Assembly (NCBI RefSeq): GCF_001427105.1
Contig: NZ_LMGI01000002.1
Coordinates: 477,865 to 541,864, forward strand
DNA: 64,000 nucleotides
Direction of reading: 5' to 3'
DNA from: Sphingopyxis sp. Root154
GTDB lineage: Bacteria > Pseudomonadota > Alphaproteobacteria > Sphingomonadales > Sphingomonadaceae
This document shows positions 45,078 through 54,358 of the stretch, one piece after another. The stretch's first letter is position 1. Each line of letters opens with the position of its first letter. A model generated the notes under the pieces. The model searched no databases. It saw nothing but the letters and a program-made list of their open reading frames with translations, and was not told the DNA's origin. The translations under genes and the position numbers were made by a program.

Positions 45078-48000
45078 ATGAAGTTCAAGGCACTGATCGG
45101 AACCTCGATCCTTGCGATGACGGTGGCGACACCGGCATTCGCGCAGGACGCGGCGGATGAAGTGGAACGCGATGCTTTCGGCGGCGAAATCGTCGTCACG
45201 GCGCAGCGCCAGTCGGAACGTCTGCAGGACGTGCCGATCGCGGTCAGCGCCTTCTCGACCGAGGCGCTCGAAGCGCAGCAGATCAAGACGCCGTCCGATC
45301 TTCAGCTGACCCTGCCCAACGTCACCTTCACCAAGACCAACTTCACGGGCGCCAGCTTCACGATCCGCGGGATTGGCGACCTTTGCGTCGGCACGACCTG
45401 CGACAGCGCAACCGCGATCCATCTGAACGGCGACCCGCTGTTTTCGACCCGCCTGTTCGAAACCGAATTCTTCGACCTCGAACGCGTCGAAGTGCTGCGC
45501 GGCCCGCAGGGCACGCTGTTCGGCCGCAACGCGACGTCGGGCGTGGTCAACGTCATCACCGCCAAACCCAAACTCGGCGTCTTCGAAGCCGCCGCCGAAG
45601 CCGAATATGGAAATTATGATTCCATGAAGGGCAAGGCGATGGTCAACATCCCGCTCGGCGACACCGCCGGCATCCGCGTTGCGGGCATTTACCTGAACCG
45701 CGACGGCTATACGAAGAACAGCTTCCTCGACACGCGCATCGACGACCGCGACCTGTACTCGGTCCGCGGCTCGTTCCGCTGGGAGCCGTCGCCCGACACC
45801 ACGATCGACCTGCTCGCCTCCTATTTCCGCGAAAAGGACAAGCGCACGCGCATCCAAAAGCAGCTTTGCCAGCGCGACCCGACCGGCATTCTCGGCTGTT
45901 TGAACAGCCGCCTCGACAACTCGCCCTTCAACGGCAACGCGACCTTCACCGCGGCGCTGACGTCGCGCGAATTCCTGGCGACGCAGGGAATTCCGACCGC
46001 TTTCGCTTTGGGCAGCCTTTATGGCCCCGACGTCTATGCCAACACTACGATTCCGTCGGACCCACGCGAGGTGAACACGGCTTATACGCCGAGCTATTTC
46101 ACCAGCGAGCTGACTTTGCAGGGCCAGATCGAACATAATTTCGGTCCCGTGGCGTTGCAGGTTTCGGGCCAGTATCAGAAGGTCAAGCTCGACGCGTCGC
46201 AGGACTATAACAGCAACGTTGGCAACCGCGCGCTTTATGCCGGCGGTCTTGCCACGCTGGCGGCGGCGGCAGGCGGCGCGCTCGGCCCTGCACTGCAGGG
46301 CTATTTCGCTCCGGTTGCCGCGGCGCTGATTCCGAACGGCCCGACCGGCCAGCTCTGCACCTCGCTAGCCGAGGAAAGCGGCACCGGATCCTATGGCGGC
46401 AACAAGATCTGTAGCGACCAGTCGCTGCAGTTCGACCGGTCAAACCAGTATAACAGTAGCTGGTCGGCGGAAGCGATCCTGACCAGCGACTTCGACGGGC
46501 CGTTCAACTTCCTCGTCGGCGGCATCTATGCCGACTACCATCTGACCGAGAACAGCTATTATGTGAACGCCTTCCCGATCGACTATCTGACGGGCGTTCT
46601 CGGAGCTTTTTCGTCGATCGCGAATGTGAACAAGACTCCGGCGGGCGTGATCACGGGAGCAAATCCGCTAGCGCCTGGCTACCTCGGCACGCCCTTCTTC
46701 CGCAACAACACGGCCGATCTGTCGATCAAATCCTACGGCTTGTTCGGCGAAGCCTATTTCGAGATCAGCGACCGGCTGAAGCTGACCGCTGGCCTGCGCT
46801 ACAACAATGACAAGAAGAGCGTGGTCGCCCGCTCGACGCTGGCAAGCTTCCTCGTCCCGCACGGCTCGACCGATGCCTTTGCATCGCCGACCGCGGCGGG
46901 TTTTGATGCCGACCCCGGCACGCCCTGCCCCGTTCACAGCAGCGAGACCTCGAGCACGGTGGGGCCGATCGGATCGATCGCGGGCTGCGAAGCCTTTCAG
47001 GAGCGTTCGGTCAAGTTCAACAAGCTGACCGGCCGTTTTGTGATCGACTTCAAGGTCACCGACGACAACCTGCTCTATGCCTCCTATTCGCGTGGCTATA
47101 AATCGGGCGGTATCAATCCGCCGCTGCAGCCGATCTTCGAAGTGCCCGAAAGCTTCCGTCCCGAACAGGTCGATGCGTTCGAAATCGGTTCGAAGAACAG
47201 CTTCGGCAATGGCGCGCTGCAGCTCAACCTCACGGCCTTTTATTACAAGTACAAGGACCTGCAGCTCAGCAAGATCGTAGCCCGTACCGCGGTCAACGAC
47301 AACGTCAGCGCCGACGTCTATGGGTTCGAGGCCGAAGCGATCGTCAGGCCCGACCCGGATGTCGTCGTCAACCTGGGCTTCAGCTATCTGCACAGCAAGG
47401 TCACCGATGACAAGTTGACGAGCAACCCGCGCGACTTTGGCGGCGGCCGCAGCGATGCGGTGATCATCAAGGACATCACCAACGCCGCGAACTGCGCCGT
47501 GGCATCGACGTCGGGCAATGTCGCAGGGGTCAACGCCTTTGTGAACGGGGTCCAGCAGGTCATCAACGGGGGCTTCGTCCCCGGTGTGGCCGCTGGCGCC
47601 GGTCTGCGGCCGACAACGACGTTTCCGGCGGATGGCGGCATCGCTTCGACGGGCGCCTTTAGCATCTGCGCCGTCATGAGCGCGGCGGCATCCGGCGCTT
47701 TCGCCGCGGCGGGGCTGAATCCGGCAAACTTCGGCGGGATCGAATATTTTTCCGCCGGCGTTCCGGTCAACCTCAAAGGCAACCAGCTGCCCCAGGCGCC
47801 GAACTATAAGTTCAGCGCCGGCATCCAGCATACGATGCGACTGGGCGGCGGCGACATGACGCTCGTTCCCCGCGTCGACCTGGCCTATACCGGTGAAAGC
47901 TATGGCAGCATCTTCAACGGCAATGTGAACAAGATCAAAGGCTATGCTCAGGTCAACGCCCAGGTGCAGCTGAACGGCGCCGACGACAAATGGTATGTGC

Positions 48001-48137
48001 GGGGATTCATCCAGAACGTCTTCGACGCCAACAGCGTCACCGGCCTGTACATCACCGACCAGTCGTCGGGTAACTACACCAATATCTTCACGCTCGAACC
48101 TCGCCGCTATGGCATCGCGGCGGGCGTGAAGTTCTAA
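45078..48137 (+). CDS. TonB-dependent receptor (large, substrate unknown)
   Basis: Outer-membrane receptor of 1019 residues. Signal peptide MKFKALIGTSILAMTVATPAFA, TonB-box region GEIVVTAQRQSERLQDVPIAVSAF, plug with FTIRGIGDLCVGTTCDSATAIHLNGDPL and LERVEVLRGPQGTLFGRNATSGVVNVITAKP, then a barrel ending RRYGIAAGVKF. The plug carries a Cys pair (LCVGTTC), and the barrel has several further Cys-containing loops (CPVHSSETSS... GCEAF; NAANCAVAS), more than is usual. It belongs to the sphingomonad family of complex-compound receptors; carbohydrate, aromatic or siderophore cargo cannot be distinguished. Convergent with the next receptor. Confidence 0.92.
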   Translation: MKFKALIGTSILAMTVATPAFAQDAADEVERDAFGGEIVVTAQRQSERLQDVPIAVSAFSTEALEAQQIKTPSDLQLTLPNVTFTKTNFTGASFTIRGIGDLCVGTTCDSATAIHLNGDPLFSTRLFETEFFDLERVEVLRGPQGTLFGRNATSGVVNVITAKPKLGVFEAAAEAEYGNYDSMKGKAMVNIPLGDTAGIRVAGIYLNRDGYTKNSFLDTRIDDRDLYSVRGSFRWEPSPDTTIDLLASYFREKDKRTRIQKQLCQRDPTGILGCLNSRLDNSPFNGNATFTAALTSREFLATQGIPTAFALGSLYGPDVYANTTIPSDPREVNTAYTPSYFTSELTLQGQIEHNFGPVALQVSGQYQKVKLDASQDYNSNVGNRALYAGGLATLAAAAGGALGPALQGYFAPVAAALIPNGPTGQLCTSLAEESGTGSYGGNKICSDQSLQFDRSNQYNSSWSAEAILTSDFDGPFNFLVGGIYADYHLTENSYYVNAFPIDYLTGVLGAFSSIANVNKTPAGVITGANPLAPGYLGTPFFRNNTADLSIKSYGLFGEAYFEISDRLKLTAGLRYNNDKKSVVARSTLASFLVPHGSTDAFASPTAAGFDADPGTPCPVHSSETSSTVGPIGSIAGCEAFQERSVKFNKLTGRFVIDFKVTDDNLLYASYSRGYKSGGINPPLQPIFEVPESFRPEQVDAFEIGSKNSFGNGALQLNLTAFYYKYKDLQLSKIVARTAVNDNVSADVYGFEAEAIVRPDPDVVVNLGFSYLHSKVTDDKLTSNPRDFGGGRSDAVIIKDITNAANCAVASTSGNVAGVNAFVNGVQQVINGGFVPGVAAGAGLRPTTTFPADGGIASTGAFSICAVMSAAASGAFAAAGLNPANFGGIEYFSAGVPVNLKGNQLPQAPNYKFSAGIQHTMRLGGGDMTLVPRVDLAYTGESYGSIFNGNVNKIKGYAQVNAQVQLNGADDKWYVRGFIQNVFDANSVTGLYITDQSSGNYTNIFTLEPRRYGIAAGVKF

Positions 48138-48161
48138 AGCGCAGGCGGCAACGCCACCAAA

Positions 48162-48195
48162 AAACCCCGGCCTCTCGATCGAGAGGCCGGGGTTT
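48162..48195. terminator. Perfect bidirectional intrinsic terminator
   Basis: A 34-bp perfect palindrome with arms of 17 bases: AAACCCCGGCCTCTCGA then its exact complement. A-runs flank it on the left and T-runs on the right, so it can end transcription from both convergent TonB-receptor genes. Located 25 bases after one stop and 54 before the other. Confidence 0.93.
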
Positions 48196-48248
48196 CTTTT
48201 TGCCTTTCGTGCGGCAGCCGGGGGAGCAACGCCCCCCGGCGCTCACGA

Positions 48249-50804
48249 TCAGAATTTGTAGCGGATGGTCCCGCCATAGGTGCGCGGCTGGCTCGGGTAG
48301 CCCGAGACGCTGCCCGCCTGCGCCACCGCCGGGAAGATCGTCGTCAGATACTGCGCATTGGTGAGGTTGCGGCCCCACACGCCGACATCGATGCCGTTGG
48401 TCAGGCGGATCGTGAACGACGCGTTGAGCGAGTTCACTTCGCGCTTCAGATTCTGCGCGACGCTCGCCGGGAAGCCCGACAGGCCCTCGACGATCTGGAC
48501 CGGGCTTTCATAGCTATAGTCGACGTGCGCGATCGCCTTGGTCCCGCCGGCGAACTCGTGCGTATAGGTGCCGCCCATCGACAGCGACAGTTCGGGGATG
48601 CCCGCAGGCGTCGAGCCCGAAATATCGCCGAACGCCGAGTTGATGAAGCTGTCGTACTTGGCGTCGAGATAGGTCGCCGCGAGCGTCAGGTTGAGCCCGT
48701 CGACCGGACGCACCGAGCCGTCGAACTCGATACCGAAGGTCGACTGCTTGCCGGCGTTTGCGAGCGCAAAGCCGGTGCCGGTGAAGACGTTCGACTGGAA
48801 GCCCTTGATCGACTGCTTGAACACCGCGACGTTCACCGCGGCGACATCCCACTGGCCCTTCAGGCCGAATTCGTAGACTGTCGACTCTTCGGGATTGGCG
48901 AAGCGCGAGCCTGCCACCAGGTTCGGGGTCCGCAAGCCGGCGGCGGTGATCGCCGCAAGATCCGAAGCAAGCGGGCGGCTGTCGCGCGACAGGTTGACCG
49001 AACTCGCCTTGAAACCCGTCGCATAGGTCGCATAGATATTGACCGTATCGGTGAGCTCATAGGCGGCGCGGACGCTGTACGAGAAGTCGCCGTCGTTGGT
49101 CTTGCCGCTTTCGACCGCGTTGGGAACGTTGAGGAACGGCGGCAGGAACTGGAACGCCTTCAGGCCGGCCAGCGGGTTCGCGCTGCGTCCATCGGGGAGC
49201 GTCAACGTCGGGTTAGCCGCCAGGAAGGCGGCGGTCGGCGCCGGAACACCCTGACCGATCAGCAACGCCTGACGGAACGGCGTATAGGCGGCCGCGTCGA
49301 GATTGACGCCCGAGAAGACGTCGCTGCTGACGACGTCAGTCGAGAAGCGCTTGCGGTCCTTCGTATAGTTACCGCCGAGCGTCAGCGTCAGGCGATCGGT
49401 GACTTCGAAATCGACGGTGCCGAAGATCGAGAATGCCTCGTTCTTCATCTTGTAGGCTTCGTCGAGCCCCGTGCCGGCTTTGAAGAAGGTGTCGAGATAT
49501 TTCGCCGGATTGCCTTCGAGCGCGCCGAATGTACCTTCGAGCATCGCGACGTTGAGCGCGTTGCCACTCGCCGCCCGGATCAACGCATCGCCATAGGGGC
49601 GGAACTGCGTGCCGAACTTGATCGCGCTCTGCTGATCGACGTTTTCGTTGAAATAATAGCCGCCGATCAGGAAGTTGAGCGGACCGTCGAAGTCCGAGGT
49701 CAGGCGGACTTCCTGCGTGAAGGTGTCGATGTCGACATAGTCGCTCTTCTCGCCGATCAGGTCGGCACCCGTGAAGTCCGAATCCTGGTTCGTGTCGGCG
49801 CGCACTTGGCGATAGGCGGTGATAGAGGTCAGGGCCATGTTGCCGAGATCATAGTCGATCTGCGCAGAACCGCCGTAATTCTTGATCTTATTCGACGACA
49901 GGAAGTTATTGTACACGTCGTAAGAGAACGGATCATTCGCATCGACGCTGGGTCCGCCGGCGAGCGCGTTGGTGATCGCGACGGTCGGACCGGCGATGAC
50001 ATTGCCCGCGATGCAGCAATTTTCGTCGATCTTGTCATAGTCGCCAATCAGGCGGATCGACAGCGCGTCGGTCGGTTCGAACAAGAGCTGGCCGCGCACG
50101 CCCCAGCGGTTGCGGTCGTTGACGTCGGTGTCGAGCTTCAGGTCCTGCGCATAGCCGTCGCGGCGGTTGTAGCTGCCGCCGATCGAGAAGGCGATGGTGT
50201 CGCTGATCGGGCCGGTGACGTCGCCCTTGACGGTGATCGCGTCATAATTACCATAGGTGACCTCGGCCGAGCCGCCGAATTCGAACTGCGGCTTTTGCGT
50301 GACGATGCTGATGACGCCCGCCGATGCGTTTTTGCCGAACAGCGTCGACTGCGGACCGCGCAGCACTTCGATACGCTCGACGTTCGGAAGGTCGCCGATC
50401 TGGGCGGCCGAACGCGACCGATAAACGCCGTCGATGAACACGCCGACCGACGGTTCGATACCGGCGTTGTTTGCACCGTTGCCGAAACCGCGGATGATGA
50501 AGTTGGTGTTGGCGCTCGACTGAAGCTGCGACACGCGCAGGCTGGGGACCGACGATTGCAGGTCGATCAGGTCGCGGATCTGCGCTTCTTCAAGCTGCGC
50601 TGCCGAGGTCACCGAGACCGCGACCGGCGTGTCCTGCAGTGTCTGCGAACGCTTGCTGGCGGTGACGATGATGTCGTTGCCATAATCGGCGTCGTCGGCC
50701 GTCGTTCCGGCGTCAGCGGGCGCGGCATCCTGGGCAAAGGCATAAACGGGGGTGGTGGCGGCGCACAGCACGGTGGCGCCCAACAGAATGTTGCGCAAAG
50801 TCAT
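48249..50804 (-). CDS. TonB-dependent receptor (substrate unknown)
   Basis: Outer-membrane receptor of 851 residues from the ATG at 50804, where GGAGAGAGAG precedes; the frame to 50843 is less likely. Signal peptide MTLRNILLGATVLCAATTPVYAFAQ, TonB-box region NDIIVTASKRSQTLQDTPVAVSV, plug with NFIIRGFGNGANNAGIEPSVGVFIDGVYRSRSAAQIGDLPNVERIEVLRGPQSTLFGKNASAGVISIVTQKP, and a barrel ending PRTYGGTIRYKF. It is of the FecA/sphingomonad type with the standard VFIDGVY loop. No linked transporter or regulator shows the cargo. Confidence 0.93.
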   Translation of the reverse strand: MTLRNILLGATVLCAATTPVYAFAQDAAPADAGTTADDADYGNDIIVTASKRSQTLQDTPVAVSVTSAAQLEEAQIRDLIDLQSSVPSLRVSQLQSSANTNFIIRGFGNGANNAGIEPSVGVFIDGVYRSRSAAQIGDLPNVERIEVLRGPQSTLFGKNASAGVISIVTQKPQFEFGGSAEVTYGNYDAITVKGDVTGPISDTIAFSIGGSYNRRDGYAQDLKLDTDVNDRNRWGVRGQLLFEPTDALSIRLIGDYDKIDENCCIAGNVIAGPTVAITNALAGGPSVDANDPFSYDVYNNFLSSNKIKNYGGSAQIDYDLGNMALTSITAYRQVRADTNQDSDFTGADLIGEKSDYVDIDTFTQEVRLTSDFDGPLNFLIGGYYFNENVDQQSAIKFGTQFRPYGDALIRAASGNALNVAMLEGTFGALEGNPAKYLDTFFKAGTGLDEAYKMKNEAFSIFGTVDFEVTDRLTLTLGGNYTKDRKRFSTDVVSSDVFSGVNLDAAAYTPFRQALLIGQGVPAPTAAFLAANPTLTLPDGRSANPLAGLKAFQFLPPFLNVPNAVESGKTNDGDFSYSVRAAYELTDTVNIYATYATGFKASSVNLSRDSRPLASDLAAITAAGLRTPNLVAGSRFANPEESTVYEFGLKGQWDVAAVNVAVFKQSIKGFQSNVFTGTGFALANAGKQSTFGIEFDGSVRPVDGLNLTLAATYLDAKYDSFINSAFGDISGSTPAGIPELSLSMGGTYTHEFAGGTKAIAHVDYSYESPVQIVEGLSGFPASVAQNLKREVNSLNASFTIRLTNGIDVGVWGRNLTNAQYLTTIFPAVAQAGSVSGYPSQPRTYGGTIRYKF

Positions 50805-51067
50805 GATCAGTCTCTCTCTCCAAACCCACCGAAGCGCAGCCAAAGGCTTATCGGGAGATGCCCGGTGGTAAGCGCCCGGTCTAACGCCCGCCCCGGCAGC
50901 GTCAACGCGCGCACGCGTGGAATGGCCGATTTTCCGTGAATTCGTGACTAAAAAGCAACAGTTTACGTTACGGCGAACGTTCGGGTCGGTTACAGTTATG
51001 TGTCAAATGTTAAACGTGTATGAGGCAGTTTGCTAAAGTTTCAGCGCCGGACGACGAAGGATAAGCG
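50805..51067. promoter_or_regulatory. Divergent promoter region, TonB receptor / EptA-like gene
   Basis: A 263-bp gap. The A/T-rich part, about 50940-51040, stands out from the surrounding GC-rich DNA and probably holds the promoters. TTTACGTTACGG (50962-50973) matches 11 of 12 bases of a sequence upstream of the other TonB receptor. No confident -35/-10 pair. Confidence 0.45.
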
Positions 51068-52789
51068 ATGCGGGCACCGAGTTTGCCGAGCCCGAACACG
51101 CTGGCCAAAACGGTGCTGCTGGCATTCGGCCTGGCTTTTGAACTCCCCGGGGTCGCCGCGCGGATAGCCATGCTGGGGCTGTCGCCCCCTCTCATGCTCT
51201 ATGCCGGCCTGTATGCCGGGCTGATCGCCTGCCTGTGGGGCGCGGCTTTCATCCGCGGACCGCTGCTGCGCTGGGGCTGGGCCGCGGTATTTGCTCTCGC
51301 CACCATCCTCGTCGGCAGCTTTCAGGATGCCACGGCCGATGCGATGAGCTACGACGCCTTCGTCACCATGGTCCATTCGGCGGGCTTCGCCGACGACGCC
51401 CTCGCGCAATATGGCACGTCGATCGCATGGGCGGCCGCCGGTGCATTCTTCCTCTTTGTCGGAGTCGGGTTGAAGCCCGGTGCCAGGCGTCCCCTGCCCA
51501 GCCTCGCTGCGGCGCTCGCGCCGCTGGCGGGGCTCGCGATACTGACCATCCTGCTGTTCGTGCGCGGGGGCGAAGGCGGCCGCGGGCTGCCTAACGCCTG
51601 GGTCGGAACCGCCTATTCGGCGCTCGCGGCATACGAAGCCGCGACGCAGCCTTCGATGGCGCGCCAACCAGTGAGCATCGCGCATCGCCCGGAGCCCGAA
51701 CAGGGTGACATCATCTTGATTGTCGACGAAAGCATTGCCGGCCGATATCTCGACATTAACGATGTCGCGGGCGTGCGATCCGGGCTGGCATCGCCGCCGC
51801 CAGGCGTGGTCGTCAGCAATTTCGGCCTCGCCGCCTCGATCGCCAATTGCAGTTTCGGAAGCAACCTGACGCTTCGATATGGCGGAACACGCGACGCCTA
51901 TCACCGGATCAATGCGACGATGCCGTCGATCTTCGCCTATGCGAAGCACGCCGGATTCGCGACGGTCTATATCGACGCGCAGCGAACCGGCGGCGCGTAT
52001 CAGAACGGCATGGACGATGCCGAGCGGGGTCAGATCGATCGCTTCGTCCAGTTCGACGATATACCCGTCGTCGACCGCGACATGGCCGCGGCGGATGCGT
52101 TGATCGCGGCGCTGGGCAACGACCGGCGCGAATTCATCCTCGTCAACAAGATGGGCGCGCATTTCCCCGTTGCCGACAAATATCCCGACAGAGCGCATAT
52201 CTTCAGCCCCGCGCTGCCACGCGACGAATCCGCCGCCGTGACCGAAACCCGGCTTCCCGAAAATCTTTACAGCGGCGCCGAAAGCTGGCGCCTCTATCGC
52301 AACGCCTATCGCAACACGGTCGGCTGGACAGTGGGCGGCTTTTTCGACCGATTGTTCGCCGGCGCCCAGCTCGACGGGGCGCTAATCATCTACACGTCCG
52401 ATCACGGACAGAATCTGCACGAACGCGGCGATTCGGGAACGACCACGCATTGCAGCCCGTCGCCCGCCAGCGAGGAGGGCGCAGTGCCCCTCGCGATCAT
52501 CGGCACGTCCGGCCGCTGGCAAGCCGCCGCTAAGCGTCATTTCGATGCATTGAGCCATTATCGCATCTTTCCCACGCTGCTGAATGCGATGGGCTATGAT
52601 CCGGCGGCGGTGCGCCGCGAATATGGCGAAACGCTCGACTCGCCCGTCTCCGATCCGGCGACGTTCAACAGCCTCTTCAACGCGCGGTTGGGGCGCAAGC
52701 CGATATGGGTCAAGGTCGAGCGCGCATCGGTGGCCCGGCCGCCGGTTGGCGACTATGCCGCGCGCAAGAATGGCGCCGCACCGCGATGA
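51068..52789 (+). CDS. EptA/sulfatase-fold membrane enzyme, putative phosphoethanolamine-type transferase
   Basis: A 573-residue inner-membrane protein with about five N-terminal hydrophobic segments (roughly residues 14-165) and a periplasmic alkaline-phosphatase-fold domain from about 213. Metal and catalytic elements line up with EptA-like enzymes: IILIVDES (Asp220, Glu221), a nucleophile region SIANCSFGSN (Ser262 likely, where EptA has a Thr), VNKMGAHFPV (His365), YTSDHGQNL (Asp445, His446) and THCSP (His461). It would modify lipid A, glycan or another envelope polymer. A flippase gene follows 49 bases on, pointing to surface-polysaccharide decoration. Confidence 0.8.
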   Translation: MRAPSLPSPNTLAKTVLLAFGLAFELPGVAARIAMLGLSPPLMLYAGLYAGLIACLWGAAFIRGPLLRWGWAAVFALATILVGSFQDATADAMSYDAFVTMVHSAGFADDALAQYGTSIAWAAAGAFFLFVGVGLKPGARRPLPSLAAALAPLAGLAILTILLFVRGGEGGRGLPNAWVGTAYSALAAYEAATQPSMARQPVSIAHRPEPEQGDIILIVDESIAGRYLDINDVAGVRSGLASPPPGVVVSNFGLAASIANCSFGSNLTLRYGGTRDAYHRINATMPSIFAYAKHAGFATVYIDAQRTGGAYQNGMDDAERGQIDRFVQFDDIPVVDRDMAAADALIAALGNDRREFILVNKMGAHFPVADKYPDRAHIFSPALPRDESAAVTETRLPENLYSGAESWRLYRNAYRNTVGWTVGGFFDRLFAGAQLDGALIIYTSDHGQNLHERGDSGTTTHCSPSPASEEGAVPLAIIGTSGRWQAAAKRHFDALSHYRIFPTLLNAMGYDPAAVRREYGETLDSPVSDPATFNSLFNARLGRKPIWVKVERASVARPPVGDYAARKNGAAPR

Positions 52790-52837
52790 CACGCGCGTGC
52801 AATGCTTTGCCAACGAATAGTTGCTAGGTTCGCCGTC

Positions 52838-54358
52838 ATGTCAGGCCCTTCCATCCCCCCCGAAACGACACTTGGCCGGGATACCGCAACCGAACCCGAT
52901 TTCGGTCAGCGGATCCGCCGTGCCGTGATCTGGCGCTCCGGGTCGCAGATTGCGGGGCAAATCGTCGCGTGGGCCTCCACCTTCCTCGTCATCCGCATCC
53001 TGACGCCCGAAGACTATGGCCTGTTCGCGCTCACCCAAGTGATGTTGATGCTGTTCAACCTGCTCAACGGCTATGGCCTAGCCAGTGCTGTCATCCAGCG
53101 CGACGAGGTCACGACCCACGAGCTGAGACAGATTTTCGGGCTGTTGCTGCTGCTCAACGGCGCGCTCGCGGTGGCGCAAATTGCCTGCGCCCCCTTGGCG
53201 GCCGCCTATTATCGCCAGCCGATGGTCGCCGATCTGCTGCGGGTGCAGGCGCTGATCTATCTCACCATCCCCTTCTCCGCGCTCGCCTATGCGCAGCTCG
53301 CACGCTCGCTGGAGTTTCAACGTCAGGCGCAGGTCAACCTCGTCTCCGCGCTGATCGGCGCGGGCGTGGCGCTCGGTGGCGCGCTGGCCGGCTGGGGCGT
53401 GTGGGCGCTGGTCTGGGCGCCGATCGCCATGTTCGCGACAAGAGCGCTGGGCCTGACGATCGCGGCGCGCAGCTGGATGTGGCCCAGCTTCGACTTCCGC
53501 GGCGCGGGTTCGATCGCGCGCTATGGCGGGCTGATCGCGGTCGCGCAGTTTTTCGGCTTCGTCCAGAGCCAGGCGGACATATTGGTTGCCGGCCGCTGGT
53601 TCGAGGCGCATCTGGTCGGCATCTATACAACGGCGCTGCTGCTGACGCAGATCTTCAACAACAAGGTCGTGCCGCCGCTCAACGAGGTGGCCTTTGCCGC
53701 CTATTCGCGAATGCAGAACGACCGTCCGGCGCTGGCCGCCGGCTTCACGCGCTCGACGCGTGCCATCATGGTCGCGGCCATGCCGTTCTTCTTCGGCCTC
53801 GCCGCTGTGGCGGAGCCGCTCGTTCTTACCCTGCTCGGCGAAAAATGGCGCGAGATCGTGCCGCTGCTGCTACCGCTGGCGCTCGCCATGCCCTTCTGGA
53901 CCTTGTTCACCCTGCTTCGCCCCGCAACCGACGCGGTAGGCCGCCCGGGTATCGCGTCGGGCAATGCCGCGGCAGGGGCGCTGCTGATGCCGGCCGTATT
54001 TCTGGTCGGCGCGCAGTGGGGAATCATCGGCATCGCATGGGCCTGGCTGATCGCCTATCCGTTGCTGCTCATCTTTGCCGCCGTCCGGAGCTTGCCCGTT
54101 GTCGGCGTCCGGGCGGGCGAGCTGTTGCGCGCGGTCGCACCGCCGATTCTCGCGGCCACCGCAATGGCCGCAGTGGTGATGCTGGTTGATCGCATGCTGC
54201 CTACGCTGCCGCAGCCCATCCGGTTGGCAGTGCTCGTCGCAACCGGGGGGCCGATCTATTGCCTGTGGCTGGCGTTGTTCGCGCGCGAAACGGTACGGGA
54301 CCTGATCGAACTGGTGCGCGGACGACGCATGCCGGCCGATCCTGCCGTCGCCGTCTAG
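52838..54358 (+). CDS. Wzx-type polysaccharide flippase (MOP superfamily)
   Basis: A 506-residue polytopic membrane protein with 12 to 14 hydrophobic segments, similar to lipopolysaccharide/O-antigen flippases. RRAVIWRSGSQIAGQIVAWASTFLVIRILTPEDYGLFALTQVM is the classic opening of the family, followed by LLNGYGLASAVIQRDEVT, YGGLIAVAQFFGFVQSQADILVAGRWFEAHLVGIYTTALLL and NDRPALAAGFTRSTRAIM. It would translocate an undecaprenyl-linked glycan across the inner membrane. The ATG at 52838 is used rather than 52802, which lies close behind the previous stop and adds unconserved residues. Its 3' end overlaps the convergent glycosyltransferase by 4 bases. Confidence 0.9.
   Translation: MSGPSIPPETTLGRDTATEPDFGQRIRRAVIWRSGSQIAGQIVAWASTFLVIRILTPEDYGLFALTQVMLMLFNLLNGYGLASAVIQRDEVTTHELRQIFGLLLLLNGALAVAQIACAPLAAAYYRQPMVADLLRVQALIYLTIPFSALAYAQLARSLEFQRQAQVNLVSALIGAGVALGGALAGWGVWALVWAPIAMFATRALGLTIAARSWMWPSFDFRGAGSIARYGGLIAVAQFFGFVQSQADILVAGRWFEAHLVGIYTTALLLTQIFNNKVVPPLNEVAFAAYSRMQNDRPALAAGFTRSTRAIMVAAMPFFFGLAAVAEPLVLTLLGEKWREIVPLLLPLALAMPFWTLFTLLRPATDAVGRPGIASGNAAAGALLMPAVFLVGAQWGIIGIAWAWLIAYPLLLIFAAVRSLPVVGVRAGELLRAVAPPILAATAMAAVVMLVDRMLPTLPQPIRLAVLVATGGPIYCLWLALFARETVRDLIELVRGRRMPADPAVAV

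Noticed and set aside
48525-50939. An 804-codon plus-strand frame opposite a TonB receptor
   Set aside because: Shadow of the receptor gene; Arg/Asp-rich with no recognisable motif or ribosome-binding site.
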